Shown: positions 1-5,745 of the stretch, piece by piece
Numbering within the stretch: position 1 is the stretch's first letter
Layout of the letters: every line of letters begins with the position of its first letter
Assembly: GCA_945929765.1 (NCBI GenBank)
Contig: CAMEOL010000071.1
Span: forward strand, 1-5,745
Origin: an uncultured Gemella sp.
Lineage (GTDB): Bacteria > Bacillota > Bacilli > Staphylococcales > Gemellaceae
Direction: 5' to 3'
Length of the DNA stretch: 5,745 nt
Notes under the pieces: generated by a model
What the model saw: only the letters and a program-made list of their open reading frames with translations
Database searches by the model: none
Told to the model about the DNA's origin: nothing
Position numbers and translations under genes: made by a program

Positions 1-46
1 AAGCAGCCGATAAAACTACTGCTAATAATGAAAAAATCTTTTTCAT
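1..46 (-). CDS. Partial lipoprotein-like gene (N-terminus only), probable paralogue of the neighbouring BMP lipoprotein
   Basis: An ATG at 46 on the minus strand opens a frame that runs off the left edge and reads MKKIFSLLAVVLSAA. An AGGAG ribosome binding site lies at 60-56, nine bases before the ATG, and a good promoter lies further upstream, so the start is well supported. The 15 visible residues are a lysine-rich n-region and a hydrophobic core, typical of a secretion signal. They match the start of the lipoprotein gene at 395-1513 (MKKIIPLLAALLSAV) at 10 of 15 positions, with conservative changes elsewhere. The inference is a second BMP/PnrA-type substrate-binding lipoprotein in tandem. 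The lipobox cysteine and the mature protein are outside the window, so another exported protein with a similar signal is possible. Confidence 0.75.
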   Translation of the reverse strand, partial: MKKIFSLLAVVLSAA

Positions 47-81
47 AAAAATAGTCTCCTTTTGGTTTTTTATATAAGAAA

Positions 82-110
82 ATGATAACACAAAAAAACT
101 GTAATATCAA
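82..110 (-). promoter_or_regulatory. Sigma-A promoter for the left-edge lipoprotein gene
   Basis: Read on the minus strand, a -35 box TTGATA (110-105) is followed after 17 bases by a -10 box TATCAT (87-82). The bases before the -10 box give TGT, an extended -10. The start codon is about 36 bases downstream of the -10 box, leaving a short leader with the AGGAG site. The gene therefore has its own promoter behind the terminator of the preceding lipoprotein gene. Confidence 0.7.
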
Positions 111-330
111 TATTTTTGTTCCACTATAACTATATTTTTTTGAAAGGTTCGTTTTTAATCGTTTTCTGGTGTTTGTTTTTTTTATAAAAGTTAGGATACG
201 ACCTTATTTTCTGAATATTAATCTGAATTTTCTACACCTTTGCTCTGCGTTTTCAAAAAAATATAATTTTAATTTATTTTATTCGCTAGTATCAAAAAAT
301 ATAGTCTTGTAAAATATTATAAATTATAAA
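111..330. other. Non-coding AT-rich spacer between the two lipoprotein genes
   Basis: With the promoter (82-110) and the terminator (331-381), this makes up the 348-base gap between the two minus-strand genes. I see no credible coding frame or RNA gene. The only notable sequence is on the minus strand at about 164-144: two AAAACGA copies ten bases apart, the second within AAAAACGAACCTT (156-144). That resembles the PurR box of Bacillus and Lactococcus (consensus AWWWCCGAACWWT) but differs at two positions. Confidence 0.6.
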
Positions 331-381
331 AGAGCGCCTATCTAAAATTTATTTTTTAAAATTATTAGTTTAGGTCGCTCT
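331..381 (-). terminator. Probable intrinsic terminator of the BMP lipoprotein gene
   Basis: It begins 13 bases after the lipoprotein stop codon. AGAGCG (331-336) pairs with CGCTCT (376-381), and further in CTAAA (342-346) pairs with TTTAG (369-373), with an asymmetric internal loop between them. On the minus strand the closing CGCTCT runs into TTTTATAATTT, a moderate U-tract. The + strand side reads CTTATTTTATT, so termination in both directions is conceivable. The imperfect stem lowers confidence. Confidence 0.6.
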
Positions 382-394
382 CTTATTTTATTGT

Positions 395-1513
395 TTACAG
401 TTCACCTGAGATTTTTGTTTTTTCTACATCAGTTAATTTTGAAGCATCATCTTGAACTACTATTTTTCCTGAAGTTATTTCTTCTAAAATTGATGCTACT
501 TTTTTCGTAATTTCTTCAGAAAGGTTAGGGTTTTTATCCGGTAAAGATAATCCTTTTTCTTTAACTCCGAAAGTTAAAGTTGTGTTACCTTTAAATGTTC
601 CATCTTTAATTTGATTTAAGATTTGAGTAACTGCCACATCAACTTTTTTCATAGCTGACGTTAAAATTACAGATTTTTCTACATCTTTTCCGTCTTTGTC
701 TTTACCTTTGAACATTCCATCTTCGTATTGATCTTTATCTACACCTACTACCCAATGTTTGATTTCTCCACTTTCTTTAAGATCGTTAACCGCTCTTTCT
801 TGTGCTTCTTTTATAGCTCCATTACCTGTATTTCCTGCTGCAGTGAAAATTACATCTACACCTTCATCATACATAGTTGCTGCTATAGTTTTTCCTTTGT
901 TAACATCTGCAAAAGTTCCACTATAGTTATAAATAATTTCGATATCTGGATTTGCTTTTTTAGCACCTTGAACGAATCCTACTCCAAATCTAGCTACTGG
1001 TGGAATTTTCAATCCTCCGATAAAGCCTACTTTCCCTGTTTTTGATTGTAGTGCCGCTGCATATCCAGCTAAATATCCAGACTCTTGCTCTTTAAACACC
1101 GCTGACATAATATTGTCACCTTTAGCTTCCATATCTACATAGATATATTTAACTTTTTCGTTTTTCTTAGCAACTTCTGGTAATTCTTTTTCGAAATCAT
1201 ATCCAGCTACAGAAACTACATCTGACACACCTGAAACATTTTGTAAGTTTGTTGATATATCAGCTGCACTCTTACTTTCTACAGGATTGTGAGCAGTAGC
1301 TCCATTAGCTTTTGCCCAAGCTTGAACAGCCTCAACGTTAGCTTGGTTAAAGCTTTTATCTTTTGCTCCACCTTCTCCTACTACTACTCCTACTTTTATA
1401 CCTGATTTTTCACCAGATGATTGTGTACTAGTTGATTCTTTTTTTGAAGAACAACCTGTAAAGATTAATACAGCAGATAATAGTGCTGCTAATAATGGTA
1501 TTATTTTCTTCAT
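395..1513 (-). CDS. BMP/PnrA-family nucleoside-binding lipoprotein (ABC importer substrate-binding protein)
   Basis: This 372-residue protein is a predicted surface lipoprotein that captures nucleosides for an ABC importer; that role is known for PnrA/TmpC/BmpA-family members and inferred here. Residues 1-20 form a signal peptide (KK, then a hydrophobic core) ending in a lipobox IFTG before Cys21, followed by a Ser/Lys/Thr-rich linker to about residue 38. The Bmp domain covers about 39-350: an opening strand IKVGVVVGEGG, DKSFNQ (52-57), GFIGG (163-167) followed by PPVARFGVGF (171-180), FTAAGNTGNG (223-232) and VGVDKDQY (256-263). The last two resemble the ligand-binding loops of PnrA. Length is normal for the family. 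A GGAGG-rich ribosome binding site (1522-1529 region) sets the start. No permease or ATPase gene lies beside it; the downstream neighbour is a probable paralogue. The divergent neighbour is a purine nucleoside phosphorylase, which supports a purine nucleoside ligand. The exact ligand cannot be read from sequence. Confidence 0.93.
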   Translation of the reverse strand: MKKIIPLLAALLSAVLIFTGCSSKKESTSTQSSGEKSGIKVGVVVGEGGAKDKSFNQANVEAVQAWAKANGATAHNPVESKSAADISTNLQNVSGVSDVVSVAGYDFEKELPEVAKKNEKVKYIYVDMEAKGDNIMSAVFKEQESGYLAGYAAALQSKTGKVGFIGGLKIPPVARFGVGFVQGAKKANPDIEIIYNYSGTFADVNKGKTIAATMYDEGVDVIFTAAGNTGNGAIKEAQERAVNDLKESGEIKHWVVGVDKDQYEDGMFKGKDKDGKDVEKSVILTSAMKKVDVAVTQILNQIKDGTFKGNTTLTFGVKEKGLSLPDKNPNLSEEITKKVASILEEITSGKIVVQDDASKLTDVEKTKISGEL

Positions 1514-1554
1514 AGAAAATACTCCTCCCTACTATTTAATTTATTTGTATCTTA

Positions 1555-1583
1555 AAGATATCACACTTTTTTTAAATTTGCAA
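1555..1583 (-). promoter_or_regulatory. Sigma-A promoter for the BMP lipoprotein gene
   Basis: On the minus strand a -35 box TTGCAA (1583-1578) is followed after 17 bases by TATCTT (1560-1555), preceded by TGA, an extended -10. It sits about 41 bases before the ATG. The spacing, TG extension and TATC-type -10 closely match the promoter of the left-edge lipoprotein gene at 82-110. Confidence 0.7.
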
Positions 1584-1584
1584 G

Positions 1585-1600
1585 CGTTTTTTATAAAACG
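1585..1600. repeat. 16-bp palindrome next to the lipoprotein promoter, possible operator
   Basis: CGTTTT (1585-1590) and AAAACG (1595-1600) form a perfect 6-bp inverted repeat around TTAT. It abuts the upstream side of the -35 box of the BMP lipoprotein promoter (1578-1583), where an activator or repressor could act. A second, shorter palindrome AATACGTATT lies at 1615-1624. No U-tract follows on either strand, so a DNA-binding site fits better than a terminator. The regulator is unknown: the repeat matches neither the CcpA cre consensus nor a PurR box well. Confidence 0.4.
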
Positions 1601-1660
1601 TTTTAACTCTTGAAAATACGTATTAATCAGGAAATTATTCTATATTGATTCTGGTGTGTA

Positions 1661-1689
1661 TTTATTTTTTTATTTGTTTCTGTTATAAT
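1661..1689 (+). promoter_or_regulatory. Extended -10 promoter for the phosphorylase-HIT operon
   Basis: TATAAT at 1684-1689 is a consensus -10 box, preceded by TGT at 1681-1683 (extended -10). The hexamer 17 bases upstream is TTTATT (1661-1666), a weak -35 box, so recognition would rest on the extended -10. The start codon lies 47 bases past the -10 box. An AAGGAG ribosome binding site at 1724-1729, seven bases before the ATG, sets the start of the phosphorylase gene. Confidence 0.65.
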
Positions 1690-1736
1690 TTTTTATAGCG
1701 AGATACACTCTCAAATACATTATAAGGAGTAATACA

Positions 1737-2561
1737 ATGACATATTACGATAAAATAGTAGACACAGCTAAATTTATTAACGATTTTTATGGTGAAACGA
1801 TTGACTACGCAATAGTACTAGGAAGCGGAATAACTTTAGAATTAGACAATCAAAAAGAGTTAAGTTATGCTGATATCCCTAATTTCCCTGGAAATAAAGT
1901 TGGTGCTCACGTAAAAGGTCATGCTAACAAACTTACATTCGGTAAAGTTTCTGGAAAAACTGTTATGGTTTTAAACGGTAGATTACATTACTACGAGGGG
2001 CATAGTATGAAAGACGTTGCATTTATGACATACGTAGTTAAATTTATGGGGATAAAAGGACTATTTATTACGAACGCCTGCGGTGCAATAAATACTAATT
2101 ATTCTGAAGGAGATATCGTTTGTTTAGACGACTTCATATCATTAGTAACGGATAATCCTTTAATAGGCCCTAACGACGAAAGATTGGGTAGTAGATTTGT
2201 TGATATGACTACTCCATTCAATCCTACTTTAGTGAATACTTTACTAAATTCAGCTAAAGAACTAAATATTACTTTACACCAAGGTACATACGGATTCTTT
2301 ATGGGTCCTTACTTCGAAACTCGTGCAGAAATACAAGCATTCAAAACTATGGGATGTGATTTGGTAGGAATGTCTACAGTACCTGAAGTTATTGCTGCTA
2401 ATCACGCCGGCCTTCCCGTTGCCGTTCTAGCTTGTGCAACAAATATGGCTACAGGGATCCAAGAACGCAAACACGATCACGAACATGTCCTAAAAACAGC
2501 ACAACAAATTAGCGTTAATTTGAAAAAAATATTAACTAATACATTAGAAAAATTAGACTAA
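1737..2561 (+). CDS. punA: Purine nucleoside phosphorylase, trimeric (PNP-I, inosine/guanosine) type
   Basis: The 274-residue cytosolic enzyme carries out reversible phosphorolysis of purine nucleosides to free base plus ribose-1-phosphate in purine salvage. Length and motifs match the trimeric PNP family, not hexameric DeoD. By comparison with mammalian PNP, visible active-site elements are: VLGSG (27-31) with phosphate-binding Ser30; GH at 61-62; GRLHYYEGH (81-89) with Arg82, His84 and Tyr85; TNACGAIN (112-119); GPYFETRAE (190-198) with Glu194; GMSTVPE (211-217) with Met212 and Ser213; ATNMATG (234-240) with Asn236; and His248, at the usual 5'-hydroxyl-contacting histidine. Glu and Asn at these places suggest 6-oxopurine nucleosides (inosine, guanosine) as substrates. 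All key residues are present, so it should be active. It is the first gene of a two-gene unit and diverges from the nucleoside-binding lipoprotein gene. Names vary between species (punA, pupG, deoD). Confidence 0.95.
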   Translation: MTYYDKIVDTAKFINDFYGETIDYAIVLGSGITLELDNQKELSYADIPNFPGNKVGAHVKGHANKLTFGKVSGKTVMVLNGRLHYYEGHSMKDVAFMTYVVKFMGIKGLFITNACGAINTNYSEGDIVCLDDFISLVTDNPLIGPNDERLGSRFVDMTTPFNPTLVNTLLNSAKELNITLHQGTYGFFMGPYFETRAEIQAFKTMGCDLVGMSTVPEVIAANHAGLPVAVLACATNMATGIQERKHDHEHVLKTAQQISVNLKKILTNTLEKLD

Positions 2562-2583
2562 ACAATTAAAAGGAGAGCTAATT

Positions 2584-3012
2584 ATGGAAAAAACTATTTT
2601 CGAAAAAATATTAGACAAAGAAATACCGAGCTACAAAATTTATGAAAATGACTATGTTTATGCCTTCCTTGATGTATTCCCTATTACTAAAGGTCATACA
2701 CTTGTAATACCAAAGAAGCATTTTAGAAACATATTTGATTGCGATAGTGAAACTGCTGCTCATATAGGAGCAGCCTTACCTAAAGTAGCAAATGCCGTTA
2801 AAGATAGCTTCGGAGCAGATGGAGTTAACATATTCCAAAACAACGAAGAATACGCAGGTCAATCTGTATTTCATTTACACTTCCACATTGTCCCAAGATA
2901 CAAAGACAAAAGTAGTAACTTTGATAACTTAGAAATTAAATGGCCGCCTCAAAAATTAGAACCTGCACAATTTGAAGAAATTCAAGAAGCTATAATTAAT
3001 AAATTAAAGTAA
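2584..3012 (+). CDS. hit: HIT-family (histidine triad) nucleotide-binding hydrolase
   Basis: The 142-residue cytosolic protein belongs to the HIT superfamily, whose Hint-type members hydrolyse purine nucleotide conjugates such as nucleoside phosphoramidates, aminoacyl-AMP or dinucleoside polyphosphates. The histidine triad HLHFHIV is at 97-103 (His97, His99, His101), preceded by the conserved AGQSVFH (91-97). Other family signatures are EIPSYKIYEND (13-23), AFLDVFPITKGHTLVIPKKH (27-46) and the asparagine pair in FQNNEE (84-89). The N-terminus is odd: most bacterial relatives begin CIFCKI, with two zinc-binding cysteines, but here the same place reads TIFEKI (4-9), so both are missing. The triad is intact, so catalysis should remain. 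The gene starts 22 bases after the phosphorylase stop, with AAGGAG at 2570-2575, eight bases before the ATG, and is almost certainly cotranscribed with it. The true substrate is unknown. Confidence 0.94.
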   Translation: MEKTIFEKILDKEIPSYKIYENDYVYAFLDVFPITKGHTLVIPKKHFRNIFDCDSETAAHIGAALPKVANAVKDSFGADGVNIFQNNEEYAGQSVFHLHFHIVPRYKDKSSNFDNLEIKWPPQKLEPAQFEEIQEAIINKLK

Positions 3013-3038
3013 CAAAGTTATAAATAAATCATATTTTC

Positions 3039-3067
3039 TTGACAAAAAAATATATTGACTGTAAAAT
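3039..3067 (+). promoter_or_regulatory. Sigma-A promoter for the T-box leader and serS
   Basis: A perfect -35 box TTGACA (3039-3044) is followed after exactly 17 bases by TAAAAT (3062-3067), one mismatch from consensus. It begins 27 bases after the HIT stop codon. Transcription would start near 3074, giving a leader of roughly 250 nt before serS, as expected for a T-box RNA. It is the best-matching promoter in the window. Confidence 0.8.
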
Positions 3068-3090
3068 ATTATTAAAATTGAATATAAATA

Positions 3091-4600
<1,510 letters not shown>

Positions 4601-4606
4601 AAGACG

Positions 4607-4632
4607 TTTTATTAATATAGAGATTAATAAAA
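4607..4632. repeat. AT-only perfect hairpin just after serS
   Basis: TTTTATTAAT (4607-4616) and ATTAATAAAA (4623-4632) form a 10-bp perfect inverted repeat with a 6-nt loop, starting 6 bases after the serS stop. It has no G-C pair and no U-tract on the + strand side, so it is not a classical terminator. It could stabilise or mark the 3' end of the serS transcript. Confidence 0.5.
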
Positions 4633-4640
4633 TATAAAAT

Positions 4641-4757
4641 GAGGCTAACCCAAAAGTTAAAAAATTAACAAAGATTAAAATTCAAAATCTTGATATTGTT
4701 AACTGTTTGATAGATAGTCCATCTAATATGGAGCATTCTAACTATCGGGTTAGCCTT
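4641..4757. repeat. 117-bp structured element with 10-bp terminal inverted repeats (MITE-like or transcript-end structure)
   Basis: The ends AGGCTAACCC (4642-4651) and GGGTTAGCCT (4747-4756) are perfectly complementary, and a G-T pair (4641/4757) can extend them to 11. Two smaller arms lie between. Arm 1 pairs TTAACAA (4665-4671) with TTGTTAA (4696-4702), then AGATT (4672-4676) with AATCT (4686-4690). Arm 2 pairs GATAGT (4713-4718) with ACTATC (4741-4746) and CCAT (4719-4722) with ATGG (4728-4731). Arm 2 abuts the outer stem, giving a three-way-junction shape. The outer stem is the most G+C-rich part of this region. It has no coding capacity. It could be a small non-autonomous mobile element or insertion-sequence remnant, or a structured end of the serS transcript; the following TTTAATATT is a poor U-tract. 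No clear target-site duplication is visible. Confidence 0.6.
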
Positions 4758-4758
4758 T

Positions 4759-5059
4759 AATATTGTGAACTTAAAAATTAGATGTAATAAAACATTTATT
4801 TTTGTGGTGTTTCTATTAATTTTATTAGTAGTTACCTCTAAGTTTTTCGGATAATTTAAAACTAATAATTTTTATATTGTTTTTATATTTCCTCAGCATT
4901 TGTTTCTTACTAATTTCTCAGTTTCCTTATAGCTATTTTCTACCAATTAACCTGTCTATATGTAAAATAGCAAATAAAAAACTCCCCTTGATAAATAAAA
5001 GTTCTAGCTTGTTAAACTTATATCAAAAATATAAAAGTAGATAATTATAAAATATATGA
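4759..5059. other. Gene-free AT-rich stretch between serS and luxS
   Basis: I see no frame with a ribosome binding site and plausible protein, no RNA gene and no strong hairpin here. On the minus strand AAGGGGAG (about 4990-4983) resembles a ribosome binding site, but the nearest possible start (TTG) reaches a stop after five codons. The stretch separates two convergent genes and may hold remains of lost sequence, which cannot be shown from the window alone. Confidence 0.5.
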
Positions 5060-5111
5060 AGCGACACAAACAAACGCATTCCCTAAGAAATTTTCATTTG
5101 TAAGTATCGCT
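5060..5111 (-). terminator. Weak candidate terminator of luxS
   Basis: AGCGA (5060-5064) pairs with TCGCT (5107-5111) and ACAAA (5066-5070) with TTTGT (5097-5101), with an asymmetric internal loop and a long apical loop. It lies about 40 bases past the luxS stop. On the minus strand the stem is followed by TCATATATTTT, a poor U-tract, so termination strength is doubtful. No better candidate lies between luxS and this site. Confidence 0.35.
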
Positions 5112-5151
5112 CCATTATATTCTTTATAAATCATTAAACAACATTTTTTAT

Positions 5152-5613
5152 TTATAATTTTCTCTCAAAAGGATCTAAACTAAATCCTTTTTCTAAAACT
5201 TCTGAAGCATAAATTTTCGCTCCAAATAATGAATGATCACGGAAATTACCACATTCTTTAGCTGTCGTTGCAGGCACTATTTCTGTCTGCCCAACAATTT
5301 CTAAAGTTTTTATTAATGCTAAACGAACTTCTTCTATTGTGGGCTCTCCCCAAGTAATCATATAAAAACCTGTTCTACACCCCATAGGACTTATATCTAT
5401 TATACCATCCAAATAATCACGCATATTTATTGCTAATAAATGCTCCAAAGTATGCATCGCTCCAGTAGGAAAAGCATCTTTATTAGGTTGTAAAAAACGT
5501 AAATCAAATTTACTTACCACCGCCCCACTATCATGAACTTCTAAGCCTGCTCTACGAATATACGGCGCCTTTACTTCATTGTGATCTAATTCAAAACTCT
5601 CTACCTTAGCCAT
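5152..5613 (-). CDS. luxS: S-ribosylhomocysteine lyase LuxS (AI-2 synthesis)
   Basis: The 153-residue cytosolic metalloenzyme cleaves S-ribosylhomocysteine to homocysteine and DPD, the precursor of autoinducer-2, in the activated methyl cycle. The metal site is intact: HTLEH (54-58) gives His54, Glu57 and His58, and Cys121 in AKECGNFRDHS (118-128) is the third ligand. The catalytic cysteine is Cys79 in ISPMGCRTGFY (74-84). The N-terminus with FELDH and the KAPYIRRAG stretch (15-23) is also typical, and the length is normal for the family. An AAGGAG site (5624-5619) lies five bases before the ATG. The gene stands alone: no pfs, metK or cysteine/methionine gene is visible beside it. It converges on serS across a 550-base gap. 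Confidence 0.97.
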   Translation of the reverse strand: MAKVESFELDHNEVKAPYIRRAGLEVHDSGAVVSKFDLRFLQPNKDAFPTGAMHTLEHLLAINMRDYLDGIIDISPMGCRTGFYMITWGEPTIEEVRLALIKTLEIVGQTEIVPATTAKECGNFRDHSLFGAKIYASEVLEKGFSLDPFERKL

Positions 5614-5643
5614 AATAACTCCTTGAATAATTATTTTTATAAA

Positions 5644-5673
5644 ATTATATCATACAATATAAAAATTTACTAA
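5644..5673 (-). promoter_or_regulatory. Extended -10 promoter for luxS
   Basis: On the minus strand a consensus TATAAT (5649-5644) is preceded by TGA, an extended -10. The best -35 candidate is TTAGTA (5673-5668) with an 18-base spacer, a weak match. The -10 box is about 30 bases before the luxS start codon, leaving a short leader. I see no riboswitch in this interval. Confidence 0.65.
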
Positions 5674-5714
5674 CTTTTATACTAATAACTTCGGTTCTTT
5701 AATATTATTGGTTG

Positions 5715-5720
5715 TATAAT
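5715..5720 (+). promoter_or_regulatory. Possible rightward -10 box leading out of the window
   Basis: A consensus TATAAT lies on the + strand with TG directly before it (not the exact TGn spacing). No good -35 box is present: positions 17-19 bases upstream read CGGTTC or TTCGGT. Transcription would run right past a GGGG at 5727-5730 into the next, unseen gene, divergent from luxS. The 25 bases that follow are too few to identify anything. Confidence 0.3.
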
Positions 5721-5745
5721 AAATACGGGGCATGGAGAAAAATCC

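Noticed and set aside
728..1045. Open frame of 105 codons on the + strand
   Set aside because: It lies entirely inside the well-supported lipoprotein gene on the opposite strand, and its Cys/Phe/Ser/Tyr-rich translation is typical of an antisense shadow.
5727..5745. Possible start codon (ATG at 5732) of a rightward gene at the right edge
   Set aside because: The only purine-rich stretch (GGGG at 5727-5730) is one base from the ATG, too close for a ribosome binding site, and only four codons are visible.
5690..5745. Start of a structural RNA such as RNase P RNA, tmRNA or SRP RNA beyond the rightward -10 box
   Set aside because: GTTCTTTAA and CGGGGCATGG superficially recall 5' ends of such RNAs, but the diagnostic following sequences do not match and too little is visible.

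Overview
The window is AT-rich DNA from a low-GC Gram-positive bacterium (Bacillota, Bacilli). The evidence is strong AGGAGG-type ribosome binding sites, TAA stops on every complete gene, sigma-A promoters with extended -10 boxes, a lipobox-type lipoprotein and a T-box leader in front of serS. A Gemella-like or streptococcus/staphylococcus-related genome would fit, but that is an impression from memory and the sequence does not prove it. Gene content is chromosomal and mostly housekeeping.

Layout. (1) Positions 1-1513, minus strand: the first 15 codons of a lipoprotein-like gene at the left edge, with its own promoter, and upstream of it a complete BMP/PnrA-family nucleoside-binding lipoprotein gene with its own promoter and terminator. 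The two N-termini are so alike that tandem paralogues are likely. (2) Positions 1514-1736: a divergent intergenic region with a promoter in each direction and a 16-bp palindrome next to the lipoprotein promoter. (3) Positions 1737-3012, plus strand: a two-gene unit, trimeric-type purine nucleoside phosphorylase followed 22 nt later by a HIT-family nucleotide hydrolase. (4) Positions 3039-4600: a promoter, a T-box riboswitch with its intrinsic terminator, and seryl-tRNA synthetase. (5) Positions 4601-5151: a gene-free stretch of about 550 bp with an AT-only hairpin and a 117-bp structured element bounded by 10-bp perfect inverted repeats. (6) Positions 5152-5613, minus strand: luxS, with an extended -10 promoter. 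The last 100 bp hold only a possible outward promoter.

How the genes fit together. The left half reads as purine nucleoside uptake and salvage: a surface lipoprotein would deliver nucleosides to an ABC importer (not in the window), and the phosphorylase would split inosine or guanosine into base and ribose-1-phosphate. The HIT protein probably hydrolyses a purine nucleotide conjugate. serS is controlled separately by uncharged tRNA-Ser through its leader, although no terminator is visible between the HIT gene and the leader, so read-through into the T-box is possible. LuxS belongs to the activated methyl cycle and makes the AI-2 precursor.

I found no convincing new multi-gene system. The items most worth a second look are the structured repeat after serS, the UGGA sequence in the serS T-box, the HIT protein without its usual zinc cysteines, and the paired lipoprotein promoters.
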